Counted from the stretch's first letter, positions 26,427 to 35,984 are shown. The stretch: DNA of 56,878 nucleotides from Arcicella aurantiaca (GCF_003148625.1 NZ_QGGO01000037.1:1-56878), one strand, 5' to 3'. Translations and numbers: made by a program. The notes: generated by a model not told the origin, from the letters alone.

Positions 26427-26461
26427 CTACAAAACTCGTTCCAGTGAAACAAGTTTTGTAG
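26427..26461. terminator. Hairpin between convergent dndA and dndB
   Basis: CTACAAAACT (26427-26436) pairs with AGTTTTGTAG (26452-26461). It lies midway between the two convergent stops and probably serves both directions, though neither side has a long T tract. Confidence 0.55.
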
Positions 26462-26479
26462 AGAACATTGAGATACAAT

Positions 26480-27757
26480 TTATTTAATAATTATTTCAGG
26501 AATATCATGTTTGATATTGCCCGAATTTTTGATATATCCTTCTTTCAATTTCTTAATGGAACTTATACCTAATAGACCAAAATGGTAAAGAAGATAATTA
26601 GTAGGAAGACCCGAATTTATAATATTATTTTTTGAGGGATTCCAAAATGTATAATGCCAAAATTCATTTTCAATATTTGGTTCAATTAAGGATATTTTCG
26701 TAAGTTTTTCTAAATTATTTTCTTTTTTTAGTTTACTGTATAATAAGGCAAATGCTTCTTGCCCAAGAGGTCTCAAATAAAATTTTCCACCATTTTTTCT
26801 TTCTAAACCGAGACTTGGGTTTGTTCCATTTACAAATTCCTTAGCATCAGAAAAACATTCAAAAAATTTATCCCAAAAAGAAAATACTACTTTTTGCCAA
26901 GATTCTATGACATTATCATCTGGTCGTATGCGAACTTTTACATTTTTAAAATCCTTATATACGCTATCATTATCTATTAGTACCTCATTAATACTATATA
27001 ATGTTAGAACAGTTGTAAATTTATCGTTGAATTGGCTTGGATTGAGGTTTTTTGCCTTATTATAAGCAATCAATTCTTTCCCCTTAAATAAGGGATGTTC
27101 TTCAATTAACTTTCTAACTATAATAGCTGATAAATCGTCTTCATCTAAAAGGATATTTTCCCCTAATGATACAGGTTTTGCATGGCGATTAATGGTTGAA
27201 AATAATCTTCGAGTTCTTTCTCTACCTAAATCTGAATCTTCATGAATAATCAAAGTTATTCCTACCGTTTGTTCACCAATTGTAGGTTCTTGTAAAATAG
27301 CATTTCTAAGACCTTTAAGTCTATGTTGTCCATCTAACACAAAAAGAGTTTCTGTCCCAGTAAGTTTTACGACTCCAAAAGCCTTTTCAAAATATTCTAA
27401 GCTATCATCATCAATACTATCATCTTGACCGATTCTATCTACATCTATTGTAAGCCAGTCAGGGTTTCCTCCAAAAATTGCAACAGTTAAATTGTTAATA
27501 TACTTATCCGTTTGTGAAAGTAAATAATTCGTAATTGGAACAAGTCTTGTAGGGTCAAAAGCTCGTTGTAATAAATTATTCACACCTTTTTTTGAGTAAA
27601 TTTCTTCTACTTCTTCAACTGTCTTAATCCGAAAGTCAGGTTTCTCATTTGTGCCTAAGTTTTCTACAATATCAGAAACTTTCATTACCGTCTGATAGTA
27701 TCTCCATTGCCCAAATTTTCCAGTAAGTGAGGGTAAATATATATTTTTGTTCATCAT
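26480..27757 (-). CDS. dndB: DndB, DGQHR-domain regulator of DNA phosphorothioation
   Basis: 425 residues, with the DGQHR signature VLDGQHRLKGL (142-146), the R-T-R-R-L-F-S-T-I-N-R-H pattern (TRRLFSTINRHAKPVS) and the usual length of DndB. In Dnd systems DndB represses the dnd operon and tunes modification. It begins MM, with the upstream GIY-YIG stop sharing one base (TAATG), so the two are translationally coupled. It is the last gene of the minus-strand operon, not next to dndC as in many loci. Confidence 0.85.
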   Translation of the reverse strand: MMNKNIYLPSLTGKFGQWRYYQTVMKVSDIVENLGTNEKPDFRIKTVEEVEEIYSKKGVNNLLQRAFDPTRLVPITNYLLSQTDKYINNLTVAIFGGNPDWLTIDVDRIGQDDSIDDDSLEYFEKAFGVVKLTGTETLFVLDGQHRLKGLRNAILQEPTIGEQTVGITLIIHEDSDLGRERTRRLFSTINRHAKPVSLGENILLDEDDLSAIIVRKLIEEHPLFKGKELIAYNKAKNLNPSQFNDKFTTVLTLYSINEVLIDNDSVYKDFKNVKVRIRPDDNVIESWQKVVFSFWDKFFECFSDAKEFVNGTNPSLGLERKNGGKFYLRPLGQEAFALLYSKLKKENNLEKLTKISLIEPNIENEFWHYTFWNPSKNNIINSGLPTNYLLYHFGLLGISSIKKLKEGYIKNSGNIKHDIPEIIIK

Positions 27758-28281
27758 TATCTTGGACTATAAAGTTTAACGTGTTGTTTTACAGAATCTG
27801 CACGGAATCGGTCATTCATTGGCGGAATAATCATATCAATTAAGTCAAATTCCAAAGTTGTCAAATCTTCTTTCGTTACATTATTAGTTTCAAAATAGTG
27901 AAACGATAATTTTTCTTTCCACAATAAAACCATGATTCGTTTAAGTTGGTCAGATGGTAAATCAGAATGTTCATAATGAAAATATTGACCAAATCTTTTT
28001 TGCAAATTTTTAGTTTGTCCAATATATAAAATATGCCGATTTTGATTATTTACCAAATTGGCATTGCTTGGCTTCAATATAAACATATAAATCCCTTGTG
28101 TATTAGGCATTTTAGAAATATTGGATTGTTGAAAAGGAATTTCCAGCCAATTAGGATTGAATGTCTCAATCATTTGGGTAGGGTTTTCCCAAATACGATA
28201 ATCTAAGCAAATAGTCTTCCATCTTTGCTTTGGGTCATCTAAAATCTGTTGGTTAGTTATAGAAGGGGTGTATAAAGACAT
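27757..28281 (-). CDS. GIY-YIG nuclease-like protein coupled to dndB
   Basis: 174 residues from the ATG at 28281. The GIY-YIG catalytic frame is plain: TQGIYMF (GIY at 63-65), then LYIGQTKNLQKRF (YIG at 86-88) with the conserved arginine. A glutamate that could be catalytic lies in TTLEFDLIDMIIPPMNDRF, followed by an asparagine. Its stop overlaps the dndB start. The island has no DndFGH, so this small nuclease is a good candidate for the restriction arm that reads phosphorothioate state, perhaps held by DndB. That role is inference; a repair or homing nuclease is the alternative. Confidence 0.75.
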   Translation of the reverse strand: MSLYTPSITNQQILDDPKQRWKTICLDYRIWENPTQMIETFNPNWLEIPFQQSNISKMPNTQGIYMFILKPSNANLVNNQNRHILYIGQTKNLQKRFGQYFHYEHSDLPSDQLKRIMVLLWKEKLSFHYFETNNVTKEDLTTLEFDLIDMIIPPMNDRFRADSVKQHVKLYSPR

Positions 28282-28360
28282 GGTTAAAATGTAAGATATG
28301 AATGTTATAAAATAAAAATCTATGCTGATATTCGCATTTTGCAAATGATAAAAATTGCCC

Positions 28361-28552
28361 CTACAAACTCTTCCAAAACTGCCCCACCTCAAACAATTCC
28401 GCTTTCTTAAATTCCTTTAAATTACTCACCGCTTGCCCTTTTTGGATAGCTTCCATATTTCGGGCGAGAATAGTATTATCTTTTTCCCCAAGTCCTAAGA
28501 ATTTTGACATCATTTTTAGATTGGTTTTATCTTTAATATCCATTAAAATGTA
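28361..28552 (-). pseudogene. Duplicated 3' end of dndE/herA
   Basis: The last 60 codons of the dndE/herA gene recur here almost unchanged. MDIKDKTNLKMMSKFLGLGE through VGQFWKSL differs in one residue (NLKEFK for NLKGFK) over 60, and about 190 bases are roughly 95% identical to 30399-30589. There is no upstream part of the gene. The copy marks the right-hand limit, on the minus strand, of the inserted DGQHR/TM module. Confidence 0.9.
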
Positions 28553-28601
28553 TAGATAGGGGCTATTTCATCTGACTAATAAAATCCTTATAATGGATAA
28601 T

Positions 28602-29807
28602 TTATCTTCCAAGTAATCTATTCATCTCTGAAATTTCTTCTTGTTTATTCCCTGTGTACATATTATTTGCGAAGAGAAGAAGATTTTTAACACGACTTCT
28701 TCCAACACCAGAAGCCTGAAAATAGTTATCTGAGAAATTTACTGAGGATGCTTTTTGCAAAACTTCAACAAATCTTGTTTTTGATAAGTTTGCGGATTTT
28801 AAGGTGTTATCCTCTTTATAATCCATATTTAATAAATCTCTAAGAAAGTCAAATAATCCTTGAACCCCAACCGTCTTAAAAATATAAGATGACGGAGTAG
28901 CATGACTAAAAAGACATTCTTTTGCTGATTCGAAAAAATTGAAAATTATTCGATAAATAACAGAATCTTGATTATTTAAATATAACATTCTCAACGGCGT
29001 ATTGTCATACTTCAATGCGTCTCTACTTCGCTCTGATATATATATTTTTTGCAATTCATATTTATCTCTTTTAGGGTTACTTGAAATTAGCCTTAGAATG
29101 CCGTCAACAATAGTTGCGGTTGAAATTCTCCATTCTGAATCTTGTAATGTTTGCCTTAGTACTTCATCTATTTGAGGGGCTATTTTAATATGATGAAAAA
29201 AGGGACTATCAGAATCTTCATTAAATTTCTTATACAAAGCTATTGCTAATTTATCGGGTGACCACGATTCACTCTTCTCATTATCTACATTAAACCCAAA
29301 CTGCTCATAGGCTAAACTCTTATCTACTTTTCTCTGATTTGAATTTATCGTTGCAAATAAAAATGCTTGCAGTGCATTAGGAAGGTCAATATATACCGAG
29401 CAAACTAAATCCATTTCCTGTGCCGCATAGTTCGCATCTTTAAATCCAAACAGTCTATGCTGACCATCTATAATTGAGGTAATTCTGGACTCTGTTGGAA
29501 TAATTAATTTACCTTTTTCATATTTCCACCTAATTGAATCGTCATCAACATTAAAACCATTTTCATCATAATTGGCAGCAAGTATAATCGAATTAGGAAT
29601 TGCAGCATCATAACCTTCCACAAACTCTTTGATTTCCTTTACTCTCCTATCTTCATCAAGTAAACGTTGTGAACCTACGAGTTTACCATTTTCGTATCTT
29701 ATAGGGCTTGTAAATGTTAACTCTAACAAATCCTTTGCTTTCATTACACATAAATAAAAAACACCAAATGGTTGTTTTACCTCTAAAGCATCTAATTGTC
29801 TTTTCAT
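28602..29807 (-). CDS. Second DGQHR-domain protein (DndB/DpdB-like)
   Basis: 401 residues with SIIDGQHRLFGF (DGQHR at 114-118) and the downstream AFLFATINSNQRKVDKSLAY motif, equivalent to the S-x-I-N pattern of DndB. It is otherwise clearly different from the dndB product. The DGQHR fold is related to ParB/sulfiredoxin-like proteins, and members act in DNA modification systems. Its first codons overlap the end of the membrane-protein gene (ATGA), making a tightly coupled pair. The pair is bounded by the two copies of the dndE end, so it arrived as a unit. Confidence 0.8.
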   Translation of the reverse strand: MKRQLDALEVKQPFGVFYLCVMKAKDLLELTFTSPIRYENGKLVGSQRLLDEDRRVKEIKEFVEGYDAAIPNSIILAANYDENGFNVDDDSIRWKYEKGKLIIPTESRITSIIDGQHRLFGFKDANYAAQEMDLVCSVYIDLPNALQAFLFATINSNQRKVDKSLAYEQFGFNVDNEKSESWSPDKLAIALYKKFNEDSDSPFFHHIKIAPQIDEVLRQTLQDSEWRISTATIVDGILRLISSNPKRDKYELQKIYISERSRDALKYDNTPLRMLYLNNQDSVIYRIIFNFFESAKECLFSHATPSSYIFKTVGVQGLFDFLRDLLNMDYKEDNTLKSANLSKTRFVEVLQKASSVNFSDNYFQASGVGRSRVKNLLLFANNMYTGNKQEEISEMNRLLGR

Positions 29808-30379
29808 TCTGCGGATAAATTAAATTCACTTTCATCACCTTTTAATTGACCAATTATAGTTGGATTAGCATCCTTTGGGTTACGCTCAAGATTCAAATTA
29901 TCATTATTTGCATTAGCTATCCACCAAGAACAAAAAGCCAATAGTGTCCCCCCAAAGGCAAATACATAACTATAGGCGTTATGAATTATAGCTATTAGGA
30001 AAAATAACGTAATTCCCAATAAAATTAATATTATGCCAAAAGCTTTTAAATCTTTCTGTTCTGGTTGACTTGATAAAATTAAATCTACCGATGATGATGC
30101 TATTAATGCTATAAAATATGTTCCAAGACTAAGAGCTATATTCCAATGATTAATAAGGCAGTAATTATTATTGATTTCAAAATAAATAGTAGTATAAACT
30201 CCAATACCTCCCATCAGGGCAACTAATCCTAAGAAGTACATTATAAAAGTAGGAGATTTAAGCGGCTTATTTACTCTGGAACCTATTTCTGATGCAATAT
30301 TTGTCCACCTTGTTAAATCTGTTTTTTCCTTGTTATACCCTTCTTTAAAGCCTTGTAAAATAGAACTCAAAATACTCAT
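29804..30379 (-). CDS. Four-helix membrane protein paired with the DGQHR protein
   Basis: 191 residues with four predicted membrane helices: about 46-67 (IMYFLGLVALMGGIGVYTTI), 80-98 (IALSLGTYFIALIASSSV), 113-131 (FGIILILLGITLFFLIAII) and 135-151 (SYVFAFGGTLLAFCSWW). The N-terminus is amphipathic and charged, and the C-terminus is acidic. I recognise no family. It overlaps the DGQHR gene by four bases. Small multi-helix proteins next to a DNA-state sensor are often pore-forming effectors in defence systems, which makes this a candidate killer subunit. That is inference only. Confidence 0.65.
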   Translation of the reverse strand: MSILSSILQGFKEGYNKEKTDLTRWTNIASEIGSRVNKPLKSPTFIMYFLGLVALMGGIGVYTTIYFEINNNYCLINHWNIALSLGTYFIALIASSSVDLILSSQPEQKDLKAFGIILILLGITLFFLIAIIHNAYSYVFAFGGTLLAFCSWWIANANNDNLNLERNPKDANPTIIGQLKGDESEFNLSAE

Positions 30380-30398
30380 AGTTTATATCGTTTAAAAT

Positions 30399-31982
30399 TT
30401 ACAAACTCTTCCAAAACTGCCCAACCTCAAACAATTCCGCTTTCTTAAATCCTTTCAAATTACTCACCGCTTGCCCTTTTTGGATAGCTTCCATATTTCG
30501 GGCGAGTATAGTATTATCTTTTTCCCCAAGTCCTAAAAATTTTGACATCATTTTTAAATTGGTTTTATCTTTAATATCCATTAAAAATGCCGTTTCACAA
30601 AGACTTGAAAAATCAAAACTTGGCTGATTAAATTCCTCAATTCCTTGTGATAATAACACCACACTAACTCCTTTTGAGCGTATTTCTCGCAAAATTTTCT
30701 CTAATAAATCTTGGGCTTTGCGGTCTTTAAAAATCACGTGAGCTTCATCAATCAACAGCACATAACGGATAGCTTGTAATTTGTCATTGACAGGTGCATT
30801 CTCCATGTTCATAAAGTTGTTGTAGATGTAATTGATAATCAAAAACACTGACGTAAACCTTATAGCATTAGGTAAATCTCCTGATAAACTAAGATAATAA
30901 TTTTGATTAAAAATGCTTTTTTTAGCATCGTTTTTGGTCTCGAAAAGGTCTAACTCACTCAAACTTTCCAATATCTCTTTCAAGGTACTGGCTTTGCTAC
31001 CTTCCATTTCAAGCACACGGTCATAAATATCTTTGAATGAAGGATATTCACCATTTTTTAATCCTTGAAATACATCTTTTGTGGCATCCCGTAGCGTTTG
31101 TTGTTGGTTCTTGCCAATGTTGGAATAATTGGTAATTATATCCACCAATTTATTAATTCCCATGATTTTGTTTTTCTCATTCACTGTGTCAATAAACGAC
31201 ATCGGATTCAATGGAAAAGGCACTTGCGGGGCATCAATAAAAGTAGTTTGAGTATTCTCAAAAAAGGGAGTAAGTGCTGCCACATCGTCTTTTTTCAAAC
31301 CTTTAAAGTCAAGGTAAATAAAATTGACCGAACCGCTTGATACTTCCACAAACTGTCGAAGAATCTCCAATGCAAATTGTGTTTTTCCTGTTCCTGAGTT
31401 CCCAGCAACAGCTATATGGGCATTATTGTGTAAGTTTGTATCATTTAAAGTTGCATAAATCGGGCTTTCATCTTTCAAGTTTTTTCCGATTAACATTTTC
31501 AACGCACCTTCAAAATATCCCTTGTTTGAGACTTTAGTATGACGAATCCTTTCATCAAATAAAATAGGTTCATTTGATGAAACTGCTTGTTCCAAAGAGT
31601 CAATTCCACGTTCAATATGCTCCAAAAGAAAATCCGATAAATTGTAATTTGAACTTTCGGAAAACAATTTTTCCAGTAGTCTCAAACCATCGTCAATATG
31701 AAGTTTGAAGTATTTAGGAATATCCGAGTCGGTCTTATAAATATCGTAAAATTGACAAATCAGAGCGATATAATAGCTTCTATAATTGCCGACAATGGTA
31801 ATTTCTTTGTAAGGATTTCCCTTTGTGTCTTCTGGTTTGGACAATGAGAGTTTTCTTCCCCTTGTGAGCGAATAAGCAAGGGCAATACGCATAAGAATAT
31901 TTTTGGAAGTTACACTAAAACGACTTTGTAATTTAGCCAAAATCGCTTCGGTTTCTTCGGAAGTAGAAACGTTAATCTGCAT
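30399..31982 (-). CDS. dndE: DndE fused to a HerA-like ATPase
   Basis: 527 residues. The first ~125 residues resemble DndE (MQINVSTSEETEAILAKLQS, then LTRGRKLSLSKPED and later YFKLHIDDGLRLLEKLF). The remainder is a HerA/FtsK-type ATPase: Walker A AVAGNSGTGKT (194-201), IYLDFKGLKKDD, and Walker B YVLLIDEAHVIF, then LSQG as a sensor region. DndE binds nicked DNA in the modification complex, and the fused ATPase could move along DNA. The start overlaps dndD by 11 bases. The last 60 codons are duplicated at 28361. Confidence 0.85.
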   Translation of the reverse strand: MQINVSTSEETEAILAKLQSRFSVTSKNILMRIALAYSLTRGRKLSLSKPEDTKGNPYKEITIVGNYRSYYIALICQFYDIYKTDSDIPKYFKLHIDDGLRLLEKLFSESSNYNLSDFLLEHIERGIDSLEQAVSSNEPILFDERIRHTKVSNKGYFEGALKMLIGKNLKDESPIYATLNDTNLHNNAHIAVAGNSGTGKTQFALEILRQFVEVSSGSVNFIYLDFKGLKKDDVAALTPFFENTQTTFIDAPQVPFPLNPMSFIDTVNEKNKIMGINKLVDIITNYSNIGKNQQQTLRDATKDVFQGLKNGEYPSFKDIYDRVLEMEGSKASTLKEILESLSELDLFETKNDAKKSIFNQNYYLSLSGDLPNAIRFTSVFLIINYIYNNFMNMENAPVNDKLQAIRYVLLIDEAHVIFKDRKAQDLLEKILREIRSKGVSVVLLSQGIEEFNQPSFDFSSLCETAFLMDIKDKTNLKMMSKFLGLGEKDNTILARNMEAIQKGQAVSNLKGFKKAELFEVGQFWKSL

Positions 31983-34077
31983 TATAAAGGTTGTTGTATG
32001 TGGTAAAAAACTCCTGTGGAGAAGTCTCTAAAAATGTTGATTTATCAGGGTCAATGTTATTAATCAAAAATGCTTTGGCAATTTTTGGTTCAAGCAATTT
32101 GAACTCTTTTTGAGTTAATTCTTTATTAACCAATGGAAATAAAATTACTTGGTCTGAAATATCTGGATAAAAGAATTTGATAATGTTCAATGCGTGTTCT
32201 TCATCAAATTTTTGCATTGGCGAGTCTATAAAAACAGGAAATTCAATTTCAGATTCTTTCACCAAACCATGAAGTAAAGCTGTGGCGTACATTTGTTGCT
32301 CCCCTTTAGATAAGCCTTGTTTTTGAATAACGCCAGACTTTTTATTCATCAAAATGATGTCAATAAACTCCCCTGTAATATCAACTTTGACTTCATTAAT
32401 AAAGCCTTTTTTGTGCATGAGTGTTTGTAAACCAGTCAAAATCTGTTTTTCCAAAGAAACCTTTTTTCTTTCTTTAAACTGATTGATGAATGTTTTTATT
32501 TTTTTAATCTGTATCGTTAAATATTCGTCTTTTTCCCTATTTACTTCCGACGCTTTAAGTTTACTCGTAATCTCACTTTTTATCCGTTTTTTATTCTCAA
32601 TATCCTGTTTTGACTTTCCAATGCCCATAAGCAAAAGCTCTAAATGTGCCTCAATTTTGAGAATTTCTCTCTCAATCAAATCTCTCCTCTCACGGTCTTC
32701 TCTCACAACGGCATCTTCTGCTTTGGCTTCGGCATCTGATATTCTTCTCCTAATTTGAGTCCATTCGTTCCGTACTTGATTATTTTGATAGGTAAGACTT
32801 TTAAATTTCTCTTTAAATGAAAATTTCAATTTTTGAATAAAAGCATCTAACTCATTTTTCTCTGATACAGAAAAATCATGAATTGGCTTAAAATCTAAGG
32901 GTAAATCAGGAATATCAGCGTAAAAATGTTTCTTCACTAATTTTGAAATAGTATTATAGTAAAAATCAGTAATATCTCTTGTGAGGACACCCTTAAAATT
33001 CTTTTGTTCAGTAATGAGGTCAGTTATGATATTTTCAGAAACTGCCAACACTTTTTCTTGATTTAAAAAATTAGCTTTATAGCTAAGTTCATCATTTACT
33101 TGCTCTGAAACCTCCGACAATTTTCCGCCTGCAATAACGAATGGGATTATTTCCATATAATCCTGTATTTCAGAAACAATTTCCTTTAATCTTGAATCAA
33201 GATTTCTTTCAATTTCTCTAATTTCTTCTAAATCATCAACGCTCATTGTATTACCCAAGCGTATTAAACGCTCTTGTAATTTGCTTGACTCAAAGCGTAA
33301 TTCATCTTTTTTATCTCTAAGTTCTCCGATTGTTTGTTCATTAATAGAGATTCCTAAGTCAAGGTTTTTAATTTCGGCTTCCAGTAAGTTAAGTTTCTCC
33401 TTTTCATCTTTACTCGCATTTTTTGACCTTATTCTTTTTTGAATATCATCAAATTCTTCTTTCAGCAATTCATATTTTTTAATGCCTAAAATTTCGGAAT
33501 AGGCTCTACTAAGGTTTCTTCTTTGGTCGTCTGAATTTGCTTCGGCAAGTGTTACAATTTTTTCAGCATCAAAGAAGAAAAACTTTGCGATTTCAATTGG
33601 TAATAAATGTTCTCTGATGAAAATTTCGCCACTTGCTACTTTTGTGTCAGCCAATTCTCTTACCATCTCATTTTCAAACCCATCAACCAATATTTCTAAA
33701 TCTTCACCTGCCGAAGCGTGAAAGGTTCTTTTAATAGAAATCTCATCACATGATAATTCTGGTAAAATAGCATCAGTAATAGTTATTTTAACTGAGAACT
33801 GTTTTTGCCCATCAGCCTTAGCTTTTCGATTTAAACTATTTGGAATATATTTTGGATAACCACCTTGGTCGGCAATTTCTTTTCTATATAAATCATCAAC
33901 TTCTTGCATCTGTTTTCCATACAAACACCAAACTAACGACATTAGGAAAGTAGTTTTTCCAAAGCCATTTTTTCCACTAATAATATAAATATTTTTGTCT
34001 TCTGAAATCGTTAAGTCTATCTTGTTATAGTCCTTATAAATTCTGAAATTTTCTAACTCTATTGATTTGATAATCAT
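31972..34077 (-). CDS. dndD: DndD, SMC/RecN-like ATPase of DNA phosphorothioation
   Basis: 701 residues. Walker A is SGKNGFGKTT (35-42), near the N-terminus. Long coiled-coil arms follow (about 200-480). The ABC signature is LSKGEQQMYATALLHGLV, and Walker B FPVFIDSPMQKFD is near the C-terminus. The order head, coiled coil, head is that of SMC-type proteins, and the length is normal for DndD. It supplies ATP-driven DNA handling to the Dnd complex. It sits between dndC (104 bases upstream) and dndE (overlapping by 11 bases). Confidence 0.9.
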   Translation of the reverse strand: MIIKSIELENFRIYKDYNKIDLTISEDKNIYIISGKNGFGKTTFLMSLVWCLYGKQMQEVDDLYRKEIADQGGYPKYIPNSLNRKAKADGQKQFSVKITITDAILPELSCDEISIKRTFHASAGEDLEILVDGFENEMVRELADTKVASGEIFIREHLLPIEIAKFFFFDAEKIVTLAEANSDDQRRNLSRAYSEILGIKKYELLKEEFDDIQKRIRSKNASKDEKEKLNLLEAEIKNLDLGISINEQTIGELRDKKDELRFESSKLQERLIRLGNTMSVDDLEEIREIERNLDSRLKEIVSEIQDYMEIIPFVIAGGKLSEVSEQVNDELSYKANFLNQEKVLAVSENIITDLITEQKNFKGVLTRDITDFYYNTISKLVKKHFYADIPDLPLDFKPIHDFSVSEKNELDAFIQKLKFSFKEKFKSLTYQNNQVRNEWTQIRRRISDAEAKAEDAVVREDRERRDLIEREILKIEAHLELLLMGIGKSKQDIENKKRIKSEITSKLKASEVNREKDEYLTIQIKKIKTFINQFKERKKVSLEKQILTGLQTLMHKKGFINEVKVDITGEFIDIILMNKKSGVIQKQGLSKGEQQMYATALLHGLVKESEIEFPVFIDSPMQKFDEEHALNIIKFFYPDISDQVILFPLVNKELTQKEFKLLEPKIAKAFLINNIDPDKSTFLETSPQEFFTTYNNLYNAD

Positions 34078-34181
34078 TTATTGGGTGGTATTAATAATAA
34101 AATATTGCATATCACAATATATGAATTGTATATTTCTGTAACATTACAATTCAATACTTTGGTAGGTTTTAGGGAAGAAGA

Positions 34182-35555
34182 TTATTTTTTCTTATTTATT
34201 GCCTCTTCAACTAAATTCTCAATATCGCTTGAAAGTCCCCTTTTTTTGACCATTAATGTTTTGGTTTTCAGAACATTGAGGGATTTTTGGATAAAGTCAA
34301 AATCGTCTTCATCTACGAAAACCTCTCTAAGTAATTCTTCTTCTTGTCTGAATTTTTCTTCGTGTTTACTCATGTCTAAATGGGTATTATAAATAGAATT
34401 ATAAATGTCGGCAACTTTTTGTCTAAGAATTCCGTCTCTGTACCAAATCACTTGTATTGCCACTAATTCTTGGTGTGAAATTAATTGAATTGTCTCGCCT
34501 TGTGTTTCTTGGATTTCCTTTTGAGCTTCTAAAACCATTCTTAATATTTTGGCACGATAAGCAGGAATATAAGCCCCCCAAGAACCATCTTCCCTTTCTT
34601 CCTCAGTCTCTTCTTCAATTTTAGCTTTCTTTTTAGCTACTTCGCTTTTTGTTTGCTTAAATCTACGGTGTCTTCTAAAAATCTCCCTATTTTCACGGAT
34701 ATTTCGCCCATCTACCAATTCATCACGTAAATCTAAAAGTGGATACATCCATTCTTCACCATTTAAAATCAACCCTTCCATTGATTTATCCTTCTTTACT
34801 ACTGTACAAACCCAACATCCAAAACGGCTATTGCCACAACTTGGTGTTTTTTCATCAATAACTAAAGGACAATCACCCGAATTGGCATTTTTATAAAGCG
34901 TAACCAATTCTTTGTTTGTACCACCCCAAGGCGGTGGCACCTGTTGAAGGTATTGCCAAACTTCGTTAGTTTCAATATCTTTTATGGGTGCATAAACGTA
35001 GGCACTTGGCAATAAATGTTTTCGCAAACGTTGTCCTTTTACAGCGTGTTTTTTAATAGACTTTGCTCGATTTTGACTTTCAGCAGACCGAGTTCCCAAC
35101 AAAATAATCACTTCCCCTTTTTCATCAATCTTGCTTTTAATAAAATGAGTAGTAGGGTTTATTTTCAATCTTTCCGTACACCATCTAAACGTATTATTAG
35201 GGGCAGGATAGCCTTTTCCAATCAAATTTACCCAAAAAGTATCTTCTAAACGTGGGGTTGTTTGGCGTACAAAAAATGGCAATGATTGTTCAGCGGCTGC
35301 AATTTTTACTCTTTCAAGTGTTCTATTGATAAAATCGACAATGTGAGGATTTTCAACCATTGTGTCATTACAAATAATATAAATTTCACGGGTTAAAAGT
35401 TCAGCAGGTATTTTTTTGAGTGCAATCCAAACTAACTGCAAAAGCATCGTGGAGTCTTTTCCACCGCTAAAACCAATTATCCAAGGACGGGGATTGTCGT
35501 CATACAGATATTGGTCAATAATTTCTTCTTCTATAAATGGGATTATTAAGGACAT
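34182..35555 (-). CDS. dndC: DndC, PP-loop sulfurtransferase of DNA phosphorothioation
   Basis: 457 residues. The PP-loop FSGGKDST (30-36) activates the DNA phosphate with ATP, as in PAPS-reductase-fold proteins. Four conserved cysteines (C in RWCTERL, GDCPLV, PSCGNS, GCWVC) fit the 4Fe-4S site of DndC. The C-terminal third is charged and includes an acidic KIEEETEEEREDG segment. It is the first gene of the minus-strand operon, taking sulfur from DndA. The 104-base gap to dndD is the only sizeable gap among the first three genes. Confidence 0.92.
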   Translation of the reverse strand: MSLIIPFIEEEIIDQYLYDDNPRPWIIGFSGGKDSTMLLQLVWIALKKIPAELLTREIYIICNDTMVENPHIVDFINRTLERVKIAAAEQSLPFFVRQTTPRLEDTFWVNLIGKGYPAPNNTFRWCTERLKINPTTHFIKSKIDEKGEVIILLGTRSAESQNRAKSIKKHAVKGQRLRKHLLPSAYVYAPIKDIETNEVWQYLQQVPPPWGGTNKELVTLYKNANSGDCPLVIDEKTPSCGNSRFGCWVCTVVKKDKSMEGLILNGEEWMYPLLDLRDELVDGRNIRENREIFRRHRRFKQTKSEVAKKKAKIEEETEEEREDGSWGAYIPAYRAKILRMVLEAQKEIQETQGETIQLISHQELVAIQVIWYRDGILRQKVADIYNSIYNTHLDMSKHEEKFRQEEELLREVFVDEDDFDFIQKSLNVLKTKTLMVKKRGLSSDIENLVEEAINKKK

Positions 35556-35801
35556 AAGTAGGGGTTTGGGCTAAGTAAGGCAATGTCATTAATTTCTATA
35601 AATGCTATATTTAAAAGATATGCAAGAAATTAAAACTATCAATTTGAACATGAAATTGACATTTGGAAGACTTATTTTTAGATGTTTCAAATTGTGGTTA
35701 ATTATCCTAAATAGTAAAATTAACCTAAAAAATCAGAATTTTGGAATAGAGAAAAGTATTTTTATTTTATTTAGATTATCTTATGCTATCTTAAACAACA
35801 A

Positions 35802-35834
35802 AAAAGCCTTCACACGTAATGTATAAAGGCTTTT
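35802..35834 (-). terminator. Rho-independent terminator, minus strand
   Basis: AAAAGCCTT (35802-35810) and AAGGCTTTT (35826-35834). On the minus strand the stem is followed by TTTTTT. It is a second stop between the tra operon and dndC, insulating the dnd promoter from tra readthrough. Confidence 0.75.
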
Positions 35835-35984
35835 AGATGTATCTTTGAAATCTGTAAATTTCGCTAATTTAAAAATTAAAACTCATCGAAAATACATATA
35901 AAATATGACTATTATCAAAATATAGTTTAAATATTTTGATGATACAAAAGAATAAAATTCTCCCCTTTTTTGTAGAACGCATCA

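Noticed and set aside
35602-35826. A 74-codon open frame upstream of dndC on the plus strand.
   Set aside because: Its composition is unlike a protein gene, it reads through a terminator stem, and it opposes the dndC promoter region.
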